From Deltaproteobacteria bacterium (GTDB taxonomy: Bacteria; Desulfobacterota; Syntrophobacteria; BM002), in assembly GCA_020350905.1 (NCBI GenBank), contig CP070843.1, positions 2,473,494-2,484,582 on the forward strand: DNA of 11,089 nt, read 5' to 3'. Both the position numbers and the translations under genes were made by a program. This document shows, piece after piece, positions 5,528-11,089 of this stretch; position 1 is the first letter of the stretch, and every line of letters begins with the position of its first letter. The notes beneath the pieces were generated by a model. The model searched no databases. It was not told the DNA's origin and saw nothing but the letters and a program-made list of their open reading frames with translations.

Positions 5528-6883
5528 TTGATACGAATACCAATTATCAAAATCAAATTATATCTTTTAGTATTCTTTATGGCGATCTTAATGCTACAAT
5601 CAAAGAATATTTGCGCAGAAAGTATTCTAAAACATACAGATTTCATTCACTTGGTTTCCCGCGGTGAGTCTCTACACAAAATCGCCAGACGCTATCTGCC
5701 ACTAACGGAGGAGTTAACTGTTGGTGACTTGGTGGAGAAGATCAAGCTGCTGAGTGGGATAAATGGATCTTTGATCCTGCCGGAGCAACGTCTCCTGATA
5801 CCTCTGGTCCGGTCAAGACCCGTTGCAGCCAAGACGGTACCAAAACAGATAGATTTTGAGGCCAAGGGTATTTATTTGAACCGCTATACCATGGCCACCC
5901 AGAAAATACAGAGACTGGTGGAGAAGCTTATAGCTGCCGGCGGCAACACTGTCATCCTGGATGGCAAAGATATGTCTGGGGTGCTCTCTTATCCATCTCA
6001 AGTGAGCCTAGCCGGCGAAATTGGCGCCAATAGTAGTCCAGTCACCAGGGACCTGGCCAAGCTGATTCATTATCTCCACGAGAGAAACATACACGTTGGA
6101 ATGCGCCTAGTTCTTTTTTATGATCAGCTTTTGGCGACCGAAAAACCTGAGGTGGCCCTGCGGGACAGCATCACCGCTGAGCCATTGGTGGAAAATGGCA
6201 AGGTTGCCTGGGTAGATCCCTCGCATCCGACAGTACAGGCGTATAATCTTGCTATTGCCAAAGAGTTGGCAGAGATGGGGGTAGACGAAATCCAATTCGA
6301 CTACATAAGATTTCCCACCAAGAAGAATATTGAATATGCTGAATCCGGCCCTGATGGGCAAAGCACCCCCAGAGACAAAATCATTACTGACTTTCTTGCT
6401 CAAGCGCGGAACGAGCTGGTTCCCTACAAGGTTCTGTTATCCATTGACGTATTTGGAATTATTGCTTGGGGGCGTTCCGAAGACATCGAGATGACCGGCC
6501 AAAAAGTAGAGGATCTAGCCAGACACTGTGATGTGGTCTCACCAATGATTTACCCTTCTCATTTCCATAGGCCCTTCCAAGGTATTGTCAATCCAAACGA
6601 TCAGCCCTACTTGTTGGTTTCAGAAACGTGTGAGAGATTTGCACGGTTTTTGACGAACTCGCAGGCTACCCTCAGGCCTTGGATCCAGGCTTTTCCATTG
6701 GGCACCAATAGCTTTGACGAGGGTTATGTTCTCGAGCAACTCCGTGCTCTGAGTGGGTCCAGAGCTCGAGGTTGGCTGCTTTGGAGTGCGGGGAATAAAT
6801 ACGAGGTCGTCTGGAAGGCTTTAGCCCAATGGGAAGATGTTCCTCCTGAGACAACCATCAGCGCCAGTTTGTACATTGACTAG
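5528..6883 (+). CDS. Secreted LysM and glycoside-hydrolase-like (DUF4015) protein
   Basis: This is a 451-residue exported protein. Residues 1-30 form a signal peptide with basic residues, a core LYLLVFFMAILML, and a likely cleavage near ICA-ES. A LysM-like domain at about 39-93 (HLVSRGESLHKIARRY to LILPEQRLLIPL) should bind peptidoglycan or a related glycan. Residues about 111-435 match the putative glycosyl hydrolase family DUF4015 (PF13200), predicted to be a TIM barrel: GIYLNRY, GGNTVILDGKD at 138-148, GVDEIQFDYIRFP at 251-263, LLSIDVFG at 303-310, DVVSPMIYPSHF at 335-346 and RPWIQAF at 383-389. D256-type and D258 acids in the strand motifs are candidate catalytic residues. The start is TTG, preceded by AAGG at 5516-5519. 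The first in-frame ATG, at codon 18, would destroy the signal peptide. A role in the cell envelope or polysaccharide turnover is inferred; the substrate is unknown. Confidence 0.85.
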   Translation: MIRIPIIKIKLYLLVFFMAILMLQSKNICAESILKHTDFIHLVSRGESLHKIARRYLPLTEELTVGDLVEKIKLLSGINGSLILPEQRLLIPLVRSRPVAAKTVPKQIDFEAKGIYLNRYTMATQKIQRLVEKLIAAGGNTVILDGKDMSGVLSYPSQVSLAGEIGANSSPVTRDLAKLIHYLHERNIHVGMRLVLFYDQLLATEKPEVALRDSITAEPLVENGKVAWVDPSHPTVQAYNLAIAKELAEMGVDEIQFDYIRFPTKKNIEYAESGPDGQSTPRDKIITDFLAQARNELVPYKVLLSIDVFGIIAWGRSEDIEMTGQKVEDLARHCDVVSPMIYPSHFHRPFQGIVNPNDQPYLLVSETCERFARFLTNSQATLRPWIQAFPLGTNSFDEGYVLEQLRALSGSRARGWLLWSAGNKYEVVWKALAQWEDVPPETTISASLYID

Positions 6884-6949
6884 GGGTAGGGTACTGAAAA
6901 GGGAGTAAAGTTGCAGGAAGAAAAATGAAACAGATGGACGGTTTCGAGG

Positions 6950-7480
6950 CTAGCTGATAACACCTGAAGAAAAGCCGATCAAGGCACTGGCAAAGGCGCC
7001 CAAAATAAAAGTAATGTAAGCCAGCCGCAAAAAAAGATACTTCTTTTTGGCCAGAAACATTCCGAGCGTGTAAAGTTCTCGAATCTGCACCTGGTAAGTG
7101 AGGCTGGGGTCGTTCATCACCTCTTCCATGGCCATTTCAAATTCCTCATAAGGCAGACGGACAAAGTCGGCAAAAAAAAGTATGTTGAAAGCTGGAGTTT
7201 TTGTTATATCGGCTGTCTCTCGTTTGACGAGAAAAGGTATCTTGGGCATTACGGCATAGGTGGCCAAGCCAATCGTCATTAGGCAAAACACAATCAAAAC
7301 GATCGTGGCCCATTTAAGGTGTGGTTCTGCAATATATCTGATAGAAAGCGTGATAACAACTGATGCCATGGTCAACAGCATATTCGCTTTCATGTCGGCC
7401 ATGGAACTCAGTTGAGTGTGATGCATGCGTGTCTGACGCACCAGATGGTCCAGATGTGATCCCCGCTGTTTGATTTCCAT
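6950..7480 (-). CDS. PycTM-like (Pycsar effector family) membrane protein
   Basis: This 176-residue protein matches the layout of the Pycsar effector transmembrane family (PF18967). The N-terminal helix HHTQLSSMADMKANMLLTMA at residues 20-39 has the conserved AD-x-KA. Two membrane segments lie near 33-50 and 57-77. The cytoplasmic block NILFFADFVRLPYEEFEMAM is at 99-118, and QIRELYTLGMFLAKKKYLFL at 132-151 leads into a third membrane segment to about 170. In Pycsar defence such proteins sense cCMP or cUMP made by a neighbouring uridylate or cytidylate cyclase and disrupt the membrane. No cyclase or nucleotide-binding partner is adjacent here, so this is an orphan and may have another function. 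The start ATG has GGGGAGG upstream (7488-7494) at good spacing. It converges on the LysM protein gene with 66 bases between and no terminator seen. Confidence 0.75.
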   Translation of the reverse strand: MEIKQRGSHLDHLVRQTRMHHTQLSSMADMKANMLLTMASVVITLSIRYIAEPHLKWATIVLIVFCLMTIGLATYAVMPKIPFLVKRETADITKTPAFNILFFADFVRLPYEEFEMAMEEVMNDPSLTYQVQIRELYTLGMFLAKKKYLFLRLAYITFILGAFASALIGFSSGVIS

Positions 7481-7676
7481 CGGACTTCCTCCCCTCAGTG
7501 GCTTTTATCCATGTGACAGCTCAAGTTCATCGGGTGATGTTCTCTGTGCTTATAACATACTCTAGAGGCCGTCCGACAACTTCTTTATACATGGTAAAAG
7601 CATATGATCGAGTTCAGCCGGGGATAGAGAGCAATGACGGAATTTCTCGTAGCGTTTCCCTCGCAGACAGTTTAAT

Positions 7677-8264
7677 ATGACCCATCTTGTAAGTGGTAAT
7701 GAACGGATGGGGTACTCTCCTATGACACGTAAGACCAAAATATTGTTGTCAATGGCATCATTATTATGCCTCGTAATCGGGTCGGGAACAATATTCATAA
7801 TTTGTCAGAAGGTTTTCTCCATGCCGTTTCGAGCAACCAACGACGCCCTGCATGAGCAAAATTCGCCGATAACGCTTGACTTTCTCATACCCGGAGGAAC
7901 CCATATTGGCGACAAAGTGACAATAGGCCAGGTAATCAAGATTCGCTTTGAAAAACCAAAGGGAAGAATGAACAATTTCATCAAGAAAGCCTCAGAACAC
8001 ATCCCCTTCAAATACCGTTTCCTGGGGACCTTGGGACTCTATCTTTTTTGGACTTTTTTGTTTCTCATTTTTTTACGAATATTCACTTGGATGCGATATG
8101 TTGTCGCTCTCACCATTAGTTTTTTTACGGGCTCTTTGGTTTATTTTTTTATGCCTGATTTGGTGCTGGGCAGAATAGATGATGTGGTTTTTCTCGGTTG
8201 GGCGATTGCTTTCGCGGGGGCAGGTTGGTGGTATGCAAAACGGAAAAGATTGCACTACCACTAG
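7677..8264 (+). CDS. Membrane protein of unknown function
   Basis: The protein has up to 195 residues, with hydrophobic segments near 21-43, 112-136, 140-158 and 166-186 and a soluble region at about 44-111 between the first and second. That region contains TLDFLIPGGTHIGDKVTIGQ. Its placement after a single N-terminal segment suggests a periplasmic domain of about 65 residues, followed by a three-helix membrane bundle and a basic tail (KRKRLHYH). I do not recognise the family. Three in-frame ATG codons compete: 7677, 7707 and 7722. None has a strong ribosome binding site, and 7722 would place MTRKTK directly before the first membrane segment, which is attractive; the outermost is given. It is divergent from the PycTM-like gene across 196 bases. 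The TAG stop lies inside a copy of the dispersed palindrome. Confidence 0.7.
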   Translation: MTHLVSGNERMGYSPMTRKTKILLSMASLLCLVIGSGTIFIICQKVFSMPFRATNDALHEQNSPITLDFLIPGGTHIGDKVTIGQVIKIRFEKPKGRMNNFIKKASEHIPFKYRFLGTLGLYLFWTFLFLIFLRIFTWMRYVVALTISFFTGSLVYFFMPDLVLGRIDDVVFLGWAIAFAGAGWWYAKRKRLHYH

Positions 8265-8292
8265 CCCGGTTATTTCAAGAAATATCCGGGCG
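8263..8292. repeat. Full copy of the dispersed palindrome
   Basis: AGCCCGGTTATTTCA and AGAAATATCCGGGCG together match the perfect 30-base palindrome at 10371-10400 at 27 of 30 positions. It begins within the TAG stop codon (8262-8264) of the membrane protein gene. In RNA the arms would form a stable stem of about 13 pairs with few mismatches. There is no T-run, so any terminator role would differ from a standard intrinsic terminator. Confidence 0.8.
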
Positions 8293-8329
8293 AGGTAGGA
8301 TGTTTTACGAATTGCGGTCGCAGCACGTG

Positions 8330-8350
8330 ATTCATGACACATCCGGGCTA
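8330..8350. repeat. Half copy of the dispersed palindrome
   Basis: ATTCATGACACATCCGGGCT plus A matches the half copy at 221-243, including the shared ATTCATGACA variant that differs from the full copies. It lies seven bases from the stop codon of the lipoprotein gene on the minus strand. Together with the full copy at 8263-8292 it fills most of the space between two converging genes. Confidence 0.7.
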
Positions 8351-8357
8351 AGCCAAG

Positions 8358-8774
8358 CTAATATTTTAGTACCCCTCTTTGTTTTCTATCATAGTATATG
8401 AATTTCTTTTTATAAAGTTCATTGTCCGGATAGAGAGTGTGCAATTCGGCATAAATATCTCTATTGAATCTTATATTCTTGGCCGGGACTTTCTTGACAA
8501 TCTCATAAAGAATCTCTTCAATTCTTTCATTGCACCTTACATCAAGGTGTGAGGCATGACCGAGGTGTTCATCAGCCTCATAGTAAAGTGCTCTTAACTG
8601 TGGATCAAGAGTGTCAATAGCCGCAAGCCTAGCCGCTTCAAAGTTCTTGTCATCAATAAGTACCTGTATTTCTTTTATGATACCTAACCTATTTTGCTCC
8701 TGGTTCTCTTGATTACAGCTAAAAACTAAAATCAAAAAAACACTCACAATAGAAATAATTGCAAACTTCTTCAT
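8358..8774 (-). CDS. Small lipoprotein of unknown function
   Basis: This 138-residue protein has a lipoprotein signal: MKKFAIISIVSVFLILVFSC, with Cys20 as the lipidated residue. The mature part is hydrophilic and appears helical. The segment AARLAAIDTLDPQLRALYYE at about 47-66 has the spacing of a TPR-like or helical-hairpin repeat, and the C-terminus is rich in Lys and Tyr (YKKKFIYYDRKQRG). It should sit anchored in the periplasm, on the inner or outer membrane. I do not recognise a family. The start ATG is preceded by AAGAAGGT at sensible spacing. The region is AT-richer than its neighbours, which may hint at a separate origin, though the sample is small. Confidence 0.75.
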   Translation of the reverse strand: MKKFAIISIVSVFLILVFSCNQENQEQNRLGIIKEIQVLIDDKNFEAARLAAIDTLDPQLRALYYEADEHLGHASHLDVRCNERIEEILYEIVKKVPAKNIRFNRDIYAELHTLYPDNELYKKKFIYYDRKQRGVLKY

Positions 8775-9203
8775 TTCTATTACCTTCTTATGAAAACCCG
8801 GTATTTTGCAATTAGCCGCAATAATGTTTACGAGTACAACCGCAACAGTTGAGTGTTTCTATCTTCCCCGTACTTTATATCGACACCGGGTTAATCGGCA
8901 GGAGTCCGAGGGAATTATATGCACGTTACGTACCAATAGAGCTCCTTAGAAAATTTGGCAGTCTTGGGAAACATCCGGGCTAGGCTGTTGTAGATTCTGG
9001 TCGAACCAAATCGGCATACCCGGAACGGGTTCATGGCATGTTCGGCCCTTTATGGTAAGGGGAAGTGCAGCGGTAGATTATTGAATACGCGTTGGTATGC
9101 TGTTGTGTAGATTTGTGGCTTGCAATAATAAATGAATAATTCCATGTAGTTACAATATATAGATTTAGCGAAAGCTGATTAATGCAGAGATATCAAATAG
9201 TTG
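8775..9203. other. Gene-free stretch upstream of mucR-like gene
   Basis: I see no supportable gene in these bases. Frames are short and lack ribosome binding sites. Apart from the repeat fragment at 8968-8983 there is no clear inverted or tandem repeat. Several short frames look like broken coding sequence (for example around 9000-9090), but none can be assigned. It may be decayed DNA or a long regulatory leader region. Confidence 0.4.
8968..8983. repeat. Quarter to half copy of the dispersed palindrome
   Basis: GAAACATCCGGGCTAG matches the right arm of the palindrome with one change (C for T). The left arm and centre are gone. It stands alone in the gene-free stretch, more than 190 bases from the nearest gene. 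Confidence 0.5.
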
Positions 9204-9232
9204 TTGACAACTAATTTAATTTACATTATTTT
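9204..9232 (+). promoter_or_regulatory. Sigma-70-like promoter for the mucR-like gene
   Basis: A perfect TTGACA (9204-9209) is followed after 17 bases by TATTTT (9227-9232), matching four of six consensus bases, in a very AT-rich stretch 59 bases before the start codon. AT-rich DNA like this is a common target of MucR-type proteins, so autoregulation is plausible but not shown. Confidence 0.5.
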
Positions 9233-9290
9233 TTAAATGTTTCGAATTCTATTTGTATTATGTAGGTACTGATGAAAGGAGGACAATGAT

Positions 9291-9800
9291 ATGGGGAAAA
9301 GTTTAACTGAAATGGCATCAGAAATTGTAGCTGCACAGGCTTCACATGCTGTAATGGCAGCTGATGAAATGGTTGCAGCCCTCAAGAAGACGTTTGATGC
9401 CCTTAAGAACATCAAAACAATCGAAGAGGGTGGTCCGGAAGCAGATGCTCCTCCAATAGATCCAAGAAAATCTATTCAGAGAAACTACATCATTAACCTC
9501 GAAGATGGTAAGAAGTACAAGCAGCTTACTACAAGAACTCTTGCAAAATTCGAATTGACTCCTGCAGAGTATCGCAAAAAATGGGGCTTTTCAGCTCGAC
9601 AGCCATTGGCTGCAAAGGCACTCAGTGCGAAGCGAAGAAAGACTGCGAAAGCTCTTGGGCTGGGGGAAAAATTGCAGAAAGCGAGAAAGGCCAAGGCTGC
9701 GGCTGCTGCGAAGGCCAAGGCTAAGGCTGCAACTGCTGCAAAGGCCAAGGCTAAACCTAAGAAAAAGAGAAAAGCTACCCGGAAAAAAAAGAAGTCTTAA
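9291..9800 (+). CDS. MucR/Ros-like nucleoid regulator with degenerate zinc finger and histone-H1-like tail
   Basis: This is a 169-residue cytoplasmic DNA-binding protein. Residues 3-45 form the N-terminal helix region seen in MucR, used for oligomerisation. Residues 56-125 match the MucR DNA-binding domain: DPRKSIQRNYIINLEDGKKY, LTPAEYRKKWGF at 89-100, and KALSAKRRKTAKALGLGEKL at 109-128. In canonical MucR the zinc is held by Cys, Asp and two His; here the aligned positions are N69, D72, R82 and K86, so only the Asp survives. Residues 129-169 are almost entirely Lys, Ala, Arg and Pro, resembling histone H1 and AlgP-type tails, and should bind DNA without sequence preference. The tail DNA contains an imperfect direct repeat (9703-9730 and 9733-9758). 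The start is fixed by AAAGGAGG at 9275-9282. MucR proteins are H-NS-like silencers in alphaproteobacteria; that role here is inferred. Confidence 0.85.
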   Translation: MGKSLTEMASEIVAAQASHAVMAADEMVAALKKTFDALKNIKTIEEGGPEADAPPIDPRKSIQRNYIINLEDGKKYKQLTTRTLAKFELTPAEYRKKWGFSARQPLAAKALSAKRRKTAKALGLGEKLQKARKAKAAAAAKAKAKAATAAKAKAKPKKKRKATRKKKKS

Positions 9801-9821
9801 GAAATTATTTCACTCGGCAAG

Positions 9822-9841
9822 GTTTAGCTTACCAAGTAAAC
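9822..9841. other. Small hairpin after the mucR-like gene
   Basis: GTTTAGCTT, ACC and AAGTAAAC form an eight-pair stem with one bulged G, 21 bases after the stop codon. No T-run follows, so a terminator role is weak. It could also be the edge of the element suspected at 9842-10060. Confidence 0.3.
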
Positions 9842-10060
9842 TCTAATGTTGCATGCCCAAACCGGTAAAAATCGCTGCGCTCGCCTGATAGCCAGCCATC
9901 TACGAGCGTTCTCGGAACAGGATCTCATGTACGGTCACGTACTGTTCATTCTGTCCCAGCCTACACGTACCCACAGTTGGAGCACTCTGACGCGGTTTTC
10001 TCGGCGTAAGTATGCAACTTTAGGGTAAAGCCTGCCACAAGGCGAGCTTTTACGTTTAAC
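9842..10060 (-). other. Possible decayed TnpB-like transposon remnant
   Basis: On the minus strand, a frame at about 9961-10050 ends in HTYAEKTASECSNCGYV and a TAG. The CxxC block after a Thr/Ser-rich lead recalls the zinc ribbon of IS200/IS605-type TnpB (typically TSQ-C-S-x-CG). Nothing upstream in that frame resembles the TnpB catalytic core. Downstream on the minus strand is a structured stretch with GTAC pairs, GGGACAG and CTGTTCC (about 9913-9958), and then the hairpin at 9822-9841. This layout would fit the right end of such an element. The match is short and could be chance; another repeat family is equally possible. Confidence 0.22.
10027..10051. terminator. Hairpin that may terminate the 86-residue protein gene
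   Basis: AAAGCCTGCC (10027-10036) pairs with GGCGAGCTTT (10041-10050) across ACAA, with one mismatch and one G-U pair. It lies 43 bases after the minus-strand stop codon at 10094. T-runs are short on both strands (three to four bases), so confidence is limited. Confidence 0.35.
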
Positions 10061-10093
10061 GCAAAAGAAAATACATCCCCTGCGTGGGCGACG

Positions 10094-10354
10094 CTATCCC
10101 TCCAGTGACTCCAGATAGGAGTTGAGCGAGCTGATATTCTGGCTGCCCTCAAGTTCGTCGCCAGAACGCAACTCATAGATTCCCACCTGCACAGGCTCAT
10201 CTAGTGATTGGGGTAACCCCTCCCCATCTTTGTCCATAACAGTTATGTAAGCTCGTCTACCGTCATACTCCAAGAACTTGGTGTACCATGCTGTCCCGGC
10301 GCAGCTTGCGGAAAGGCGAAAGCCATGTCTTCTCATTATCTCTTCCACACTCAC
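10094..10354 (-). CDS. 86-residue soluble protein of unknown function
   Basis: This is a compact alpha/beta-looking protein with no signal peptide or membrane segment. It starts MSVEEIMRRHGFRLS, has strand-like blocks (TAWYTKFLEY at 21-30 and RRAYITVMDKDGEGLPQSLD at 33-52), and continues VGIYELRSGDELE at 57-69, ending in an acidic helix. It has the even composition of a conserved protein rather than a chance frame. I do not recognise a family. The start is GTG at 10354, supported by GAGGTG a few bases upstream. Codon 3 is also GTG, and an ATG lies at codon 7. The palindromic repeat sits about 16 bases upstream of the start, between this gene and the MCE lipoprotein gene. The two may be co-transcribed, with the repeat acting as a processing or attenuation point. 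Confidence 0.75.
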   Translation of the reverse strand: MSVEEIMRRHGFRLSASCAGTAWYTKFLEYDGRRAYITVMDKDGEGLPQSLDEPVQVGIYELRSGDELEGSQNISSLNSYLESLEG

Positions 10355-10370
10355 CAGTCTTCACCTCTCT

Positions 10371-10400
10371 AGCCCGGATATTTCATGAAATATCCGGGCT
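10371..10400. repeat. Perfect 30-base palindrome, reference copy of the dispersed repeat
   Basis: AGCCCGGATATTTCA is followed directly by its exact reverse complement TGAAATATCCGGGCT. It lies between two minus-strand genes, 24 bases after the MCE lipoprotein stop and just before the ribosome binding site of the 86-residue protein gene. As RNA it would fold into a long stem with a tiny loop. It lacks a T-run. Confidence 0.9.
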
Positions 10401-10424
10401 CATGCTTCAAAGAGAGCGTTGCCA

Positions 10425-11089
10425 TCATTGTAGTTGTTTTAGTTCTTCTAGCTTTATGTTTAGAATCTCTGCCTCGTTATTCTTGCCCAACTCCTTCAAT
10501 CGTTTTTCCAATTCCCGCACTGCCTCTTGCAGGCGGGGTAGTACTTCCTCCCTGAAATATCGGCGCGTCTCACCCCCGGCCTGCCTCATTTCGTTCAGCC
10601 AATAATCCATCTGGCGCTCGAGTTCTTTGTACCATTCCTCCTCGGGAAGCTGGTTCAGCTCTTTTTGCCAACGCTCAAGTTCTTGCCGGAGCGATTGCGA
10701 CCAGGCAGCGAGTCCCCGGCTTCCTCTCTCTAGCTGGAGAGAAAGATAGGTGCTACCCTTTACTTCAGCGCCATGAGGAAGAGGATTACCCCCTTCTGCC
10801 AGGTTGACCATCTCTATATGCTTTTGCCAGTAATGCTGGGGATCAGCCTGGATGAGGAAGCGGCTTTCGTCTGTAACTTTCTCACGAAAATCTCCCTTAA
10901 TCTGTATCTTCGCCGCGACACGACCGCTGGCATCCGCTGCCACGTTTTCCACTTCGCCTATGGTTTGCTCCTGCCAGATCACGCGGTCGCCGGCCCTGAG
11001 ATCGTTATCATGGTCATAGAGGACCGTCAGGTGGAGATTCCCCCGACAAGCAAGAACCAATCCGCACCAAAACAGCAGAGAAAGGACCC
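10425..11089 (-). CDS. MCE/MlaD-domain lipoprotein with C-terminal coiled coil (5' end beyond window)
   Basis: The frame stays open to the right edge. The first visible residues, VLSLLFWCGLVLAC, look like the core of a lipoprotein signal, with the Cys at 11046-11048 (minus) the likely lipidation site; the true start is outside the window. After it, about 95 residues form an MCE (MlaD, PF02470) domain: LTVLYDHDNDLRAGDRVIWQ and then TIGEVENVAAD, with a second half including RFLIQADPQHYW and ending near PHGAEVKGST. The remaining about 95 residues, from WSQSLRQELERWQKELNQLP to the end, are strongly heptad-patterned coiled coil. MCE proteins form ring assemblies that move lipids between membranes, usually with an MlaE permease and MlaF ATPase. 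Neither is visible here, but they could lie just upstream. It ends in TGA. Confidence 0.8.
   Translation of the reverse strand, partial: VLSLLFWCGLVLACRGNLHLTVLYDHDNDLRAGDRVIWQEQTIGEVENVAADASGRVAAKIQIKGDFREKVTDESRFLIQADPQHYWQKHIEMVNLAEGGNPLPHGAEVKGSTYLSLQLERGSRGLAAWSQSLRQELERWQKELNQLPEEEWYKELERQMDYWLNEMRQAGGETRRYFREEVLPRLQEAVRELEKRLKELGKNNEAEILNIKLEELKQLQ

Noticed and set aside
6884..7676. Complete Pycsar operon around the PycTM-like gene
   Set aside because: No nucleotide cyclase domain is encoded on either side; both neighbours are a LysM hydrolase and an unknown membrane protein.
8198..8401. 67-codon plus-strand open frame
   Set aside because: Its middle (ARLFQEISGRG) is simply the translation of the dispersed palindrome, and it overlaps genes on both sides.
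221..10400. CRISPR array based on the recurring palindrome
   Set aside because: Copies are kilobases apart and irregularly spaced, with no regular spacers and no cas genes.
10288..10605. 105-codon plus-strand open frame
   Set aside because: It is antisense to two better genes and contains ARIFHEISGL, again the translated palindrome.

Overview
The window looks like chromosomal sequence from a Gram-negative bacterium, most likely a deltaproteobacterium (Desulfobacterota). This is an inference from gene content: a MucR-type regulator with a lysine-rich tail, a lipoprotein with an MCE domain, AzlCD, acyl-CoA-type metabolic enzymes, and a dispersed palindrome built on AGCCCGGATATTTCA. No ribosomal RNA, tRNA, CRISPR array, intact transposase or phage module is visible. 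Genes lie on both strands in short units with unusually wide spacers.

Left part (1-4150). The 3' end of an unidentified gene converges on a beta-hydroxyacid dehydrogenase (240-1169, minus). A 449-base spacer separates this from a divergent crotonase-family protein (1619-2395), which resembles the ECHDC3 group and lacks both classical hydratase glutamates. Then come a polytopic membrane protein (2823-3602) and a 58-residue protein (3829-4005) with a strong ribosome binding site and a clear intrinsic terminator. The four spacers in this part hold degenerate DNA with a strict 7-base rhythm, in one case 28 heptads without a phase slip. This is the most unusual feature of the window.

Middle (4151-8264). 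AzlD and AzlC, the two subunits of a branched-chain amino acid exporter, form a minus-strand pair. A divergent gene encodes a secreted LysM plus glycoside-hydrolase-like (DUF4015) protein. Next are a solitary PycTM (Pycsar effector-like) membrane protein with no cyclase beside it, and a divergent unknown membrane protein.

Right part (8265-11089). A small lipoprotein is followed by a 516-base gap with no recognisable gene. A MucR/Ros-like nucleoid protein (9291-9800) follows; its zinc ligands are replaced and its tail is histone-H1-like. Then come a spacer with a possible TnpB-like remnant, a conserved-looking 86-residue unknown protein, and the body of an MCE/MlaD-domain lipoprotein that runs off the right edge.

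Five copies of the palindromic repeat, two full and three half, lie at 221-243, 8263-8292, 8330-8350, 8968-8983 and 10371-10400. Two of them supply the TAG stop codon of the adjoining gene. The dehydrogenase, the crotonase and AzlCD could all touch branched-chain amino acid or acyl-CoA metabolism, but nothing in the sequence proves they act together.
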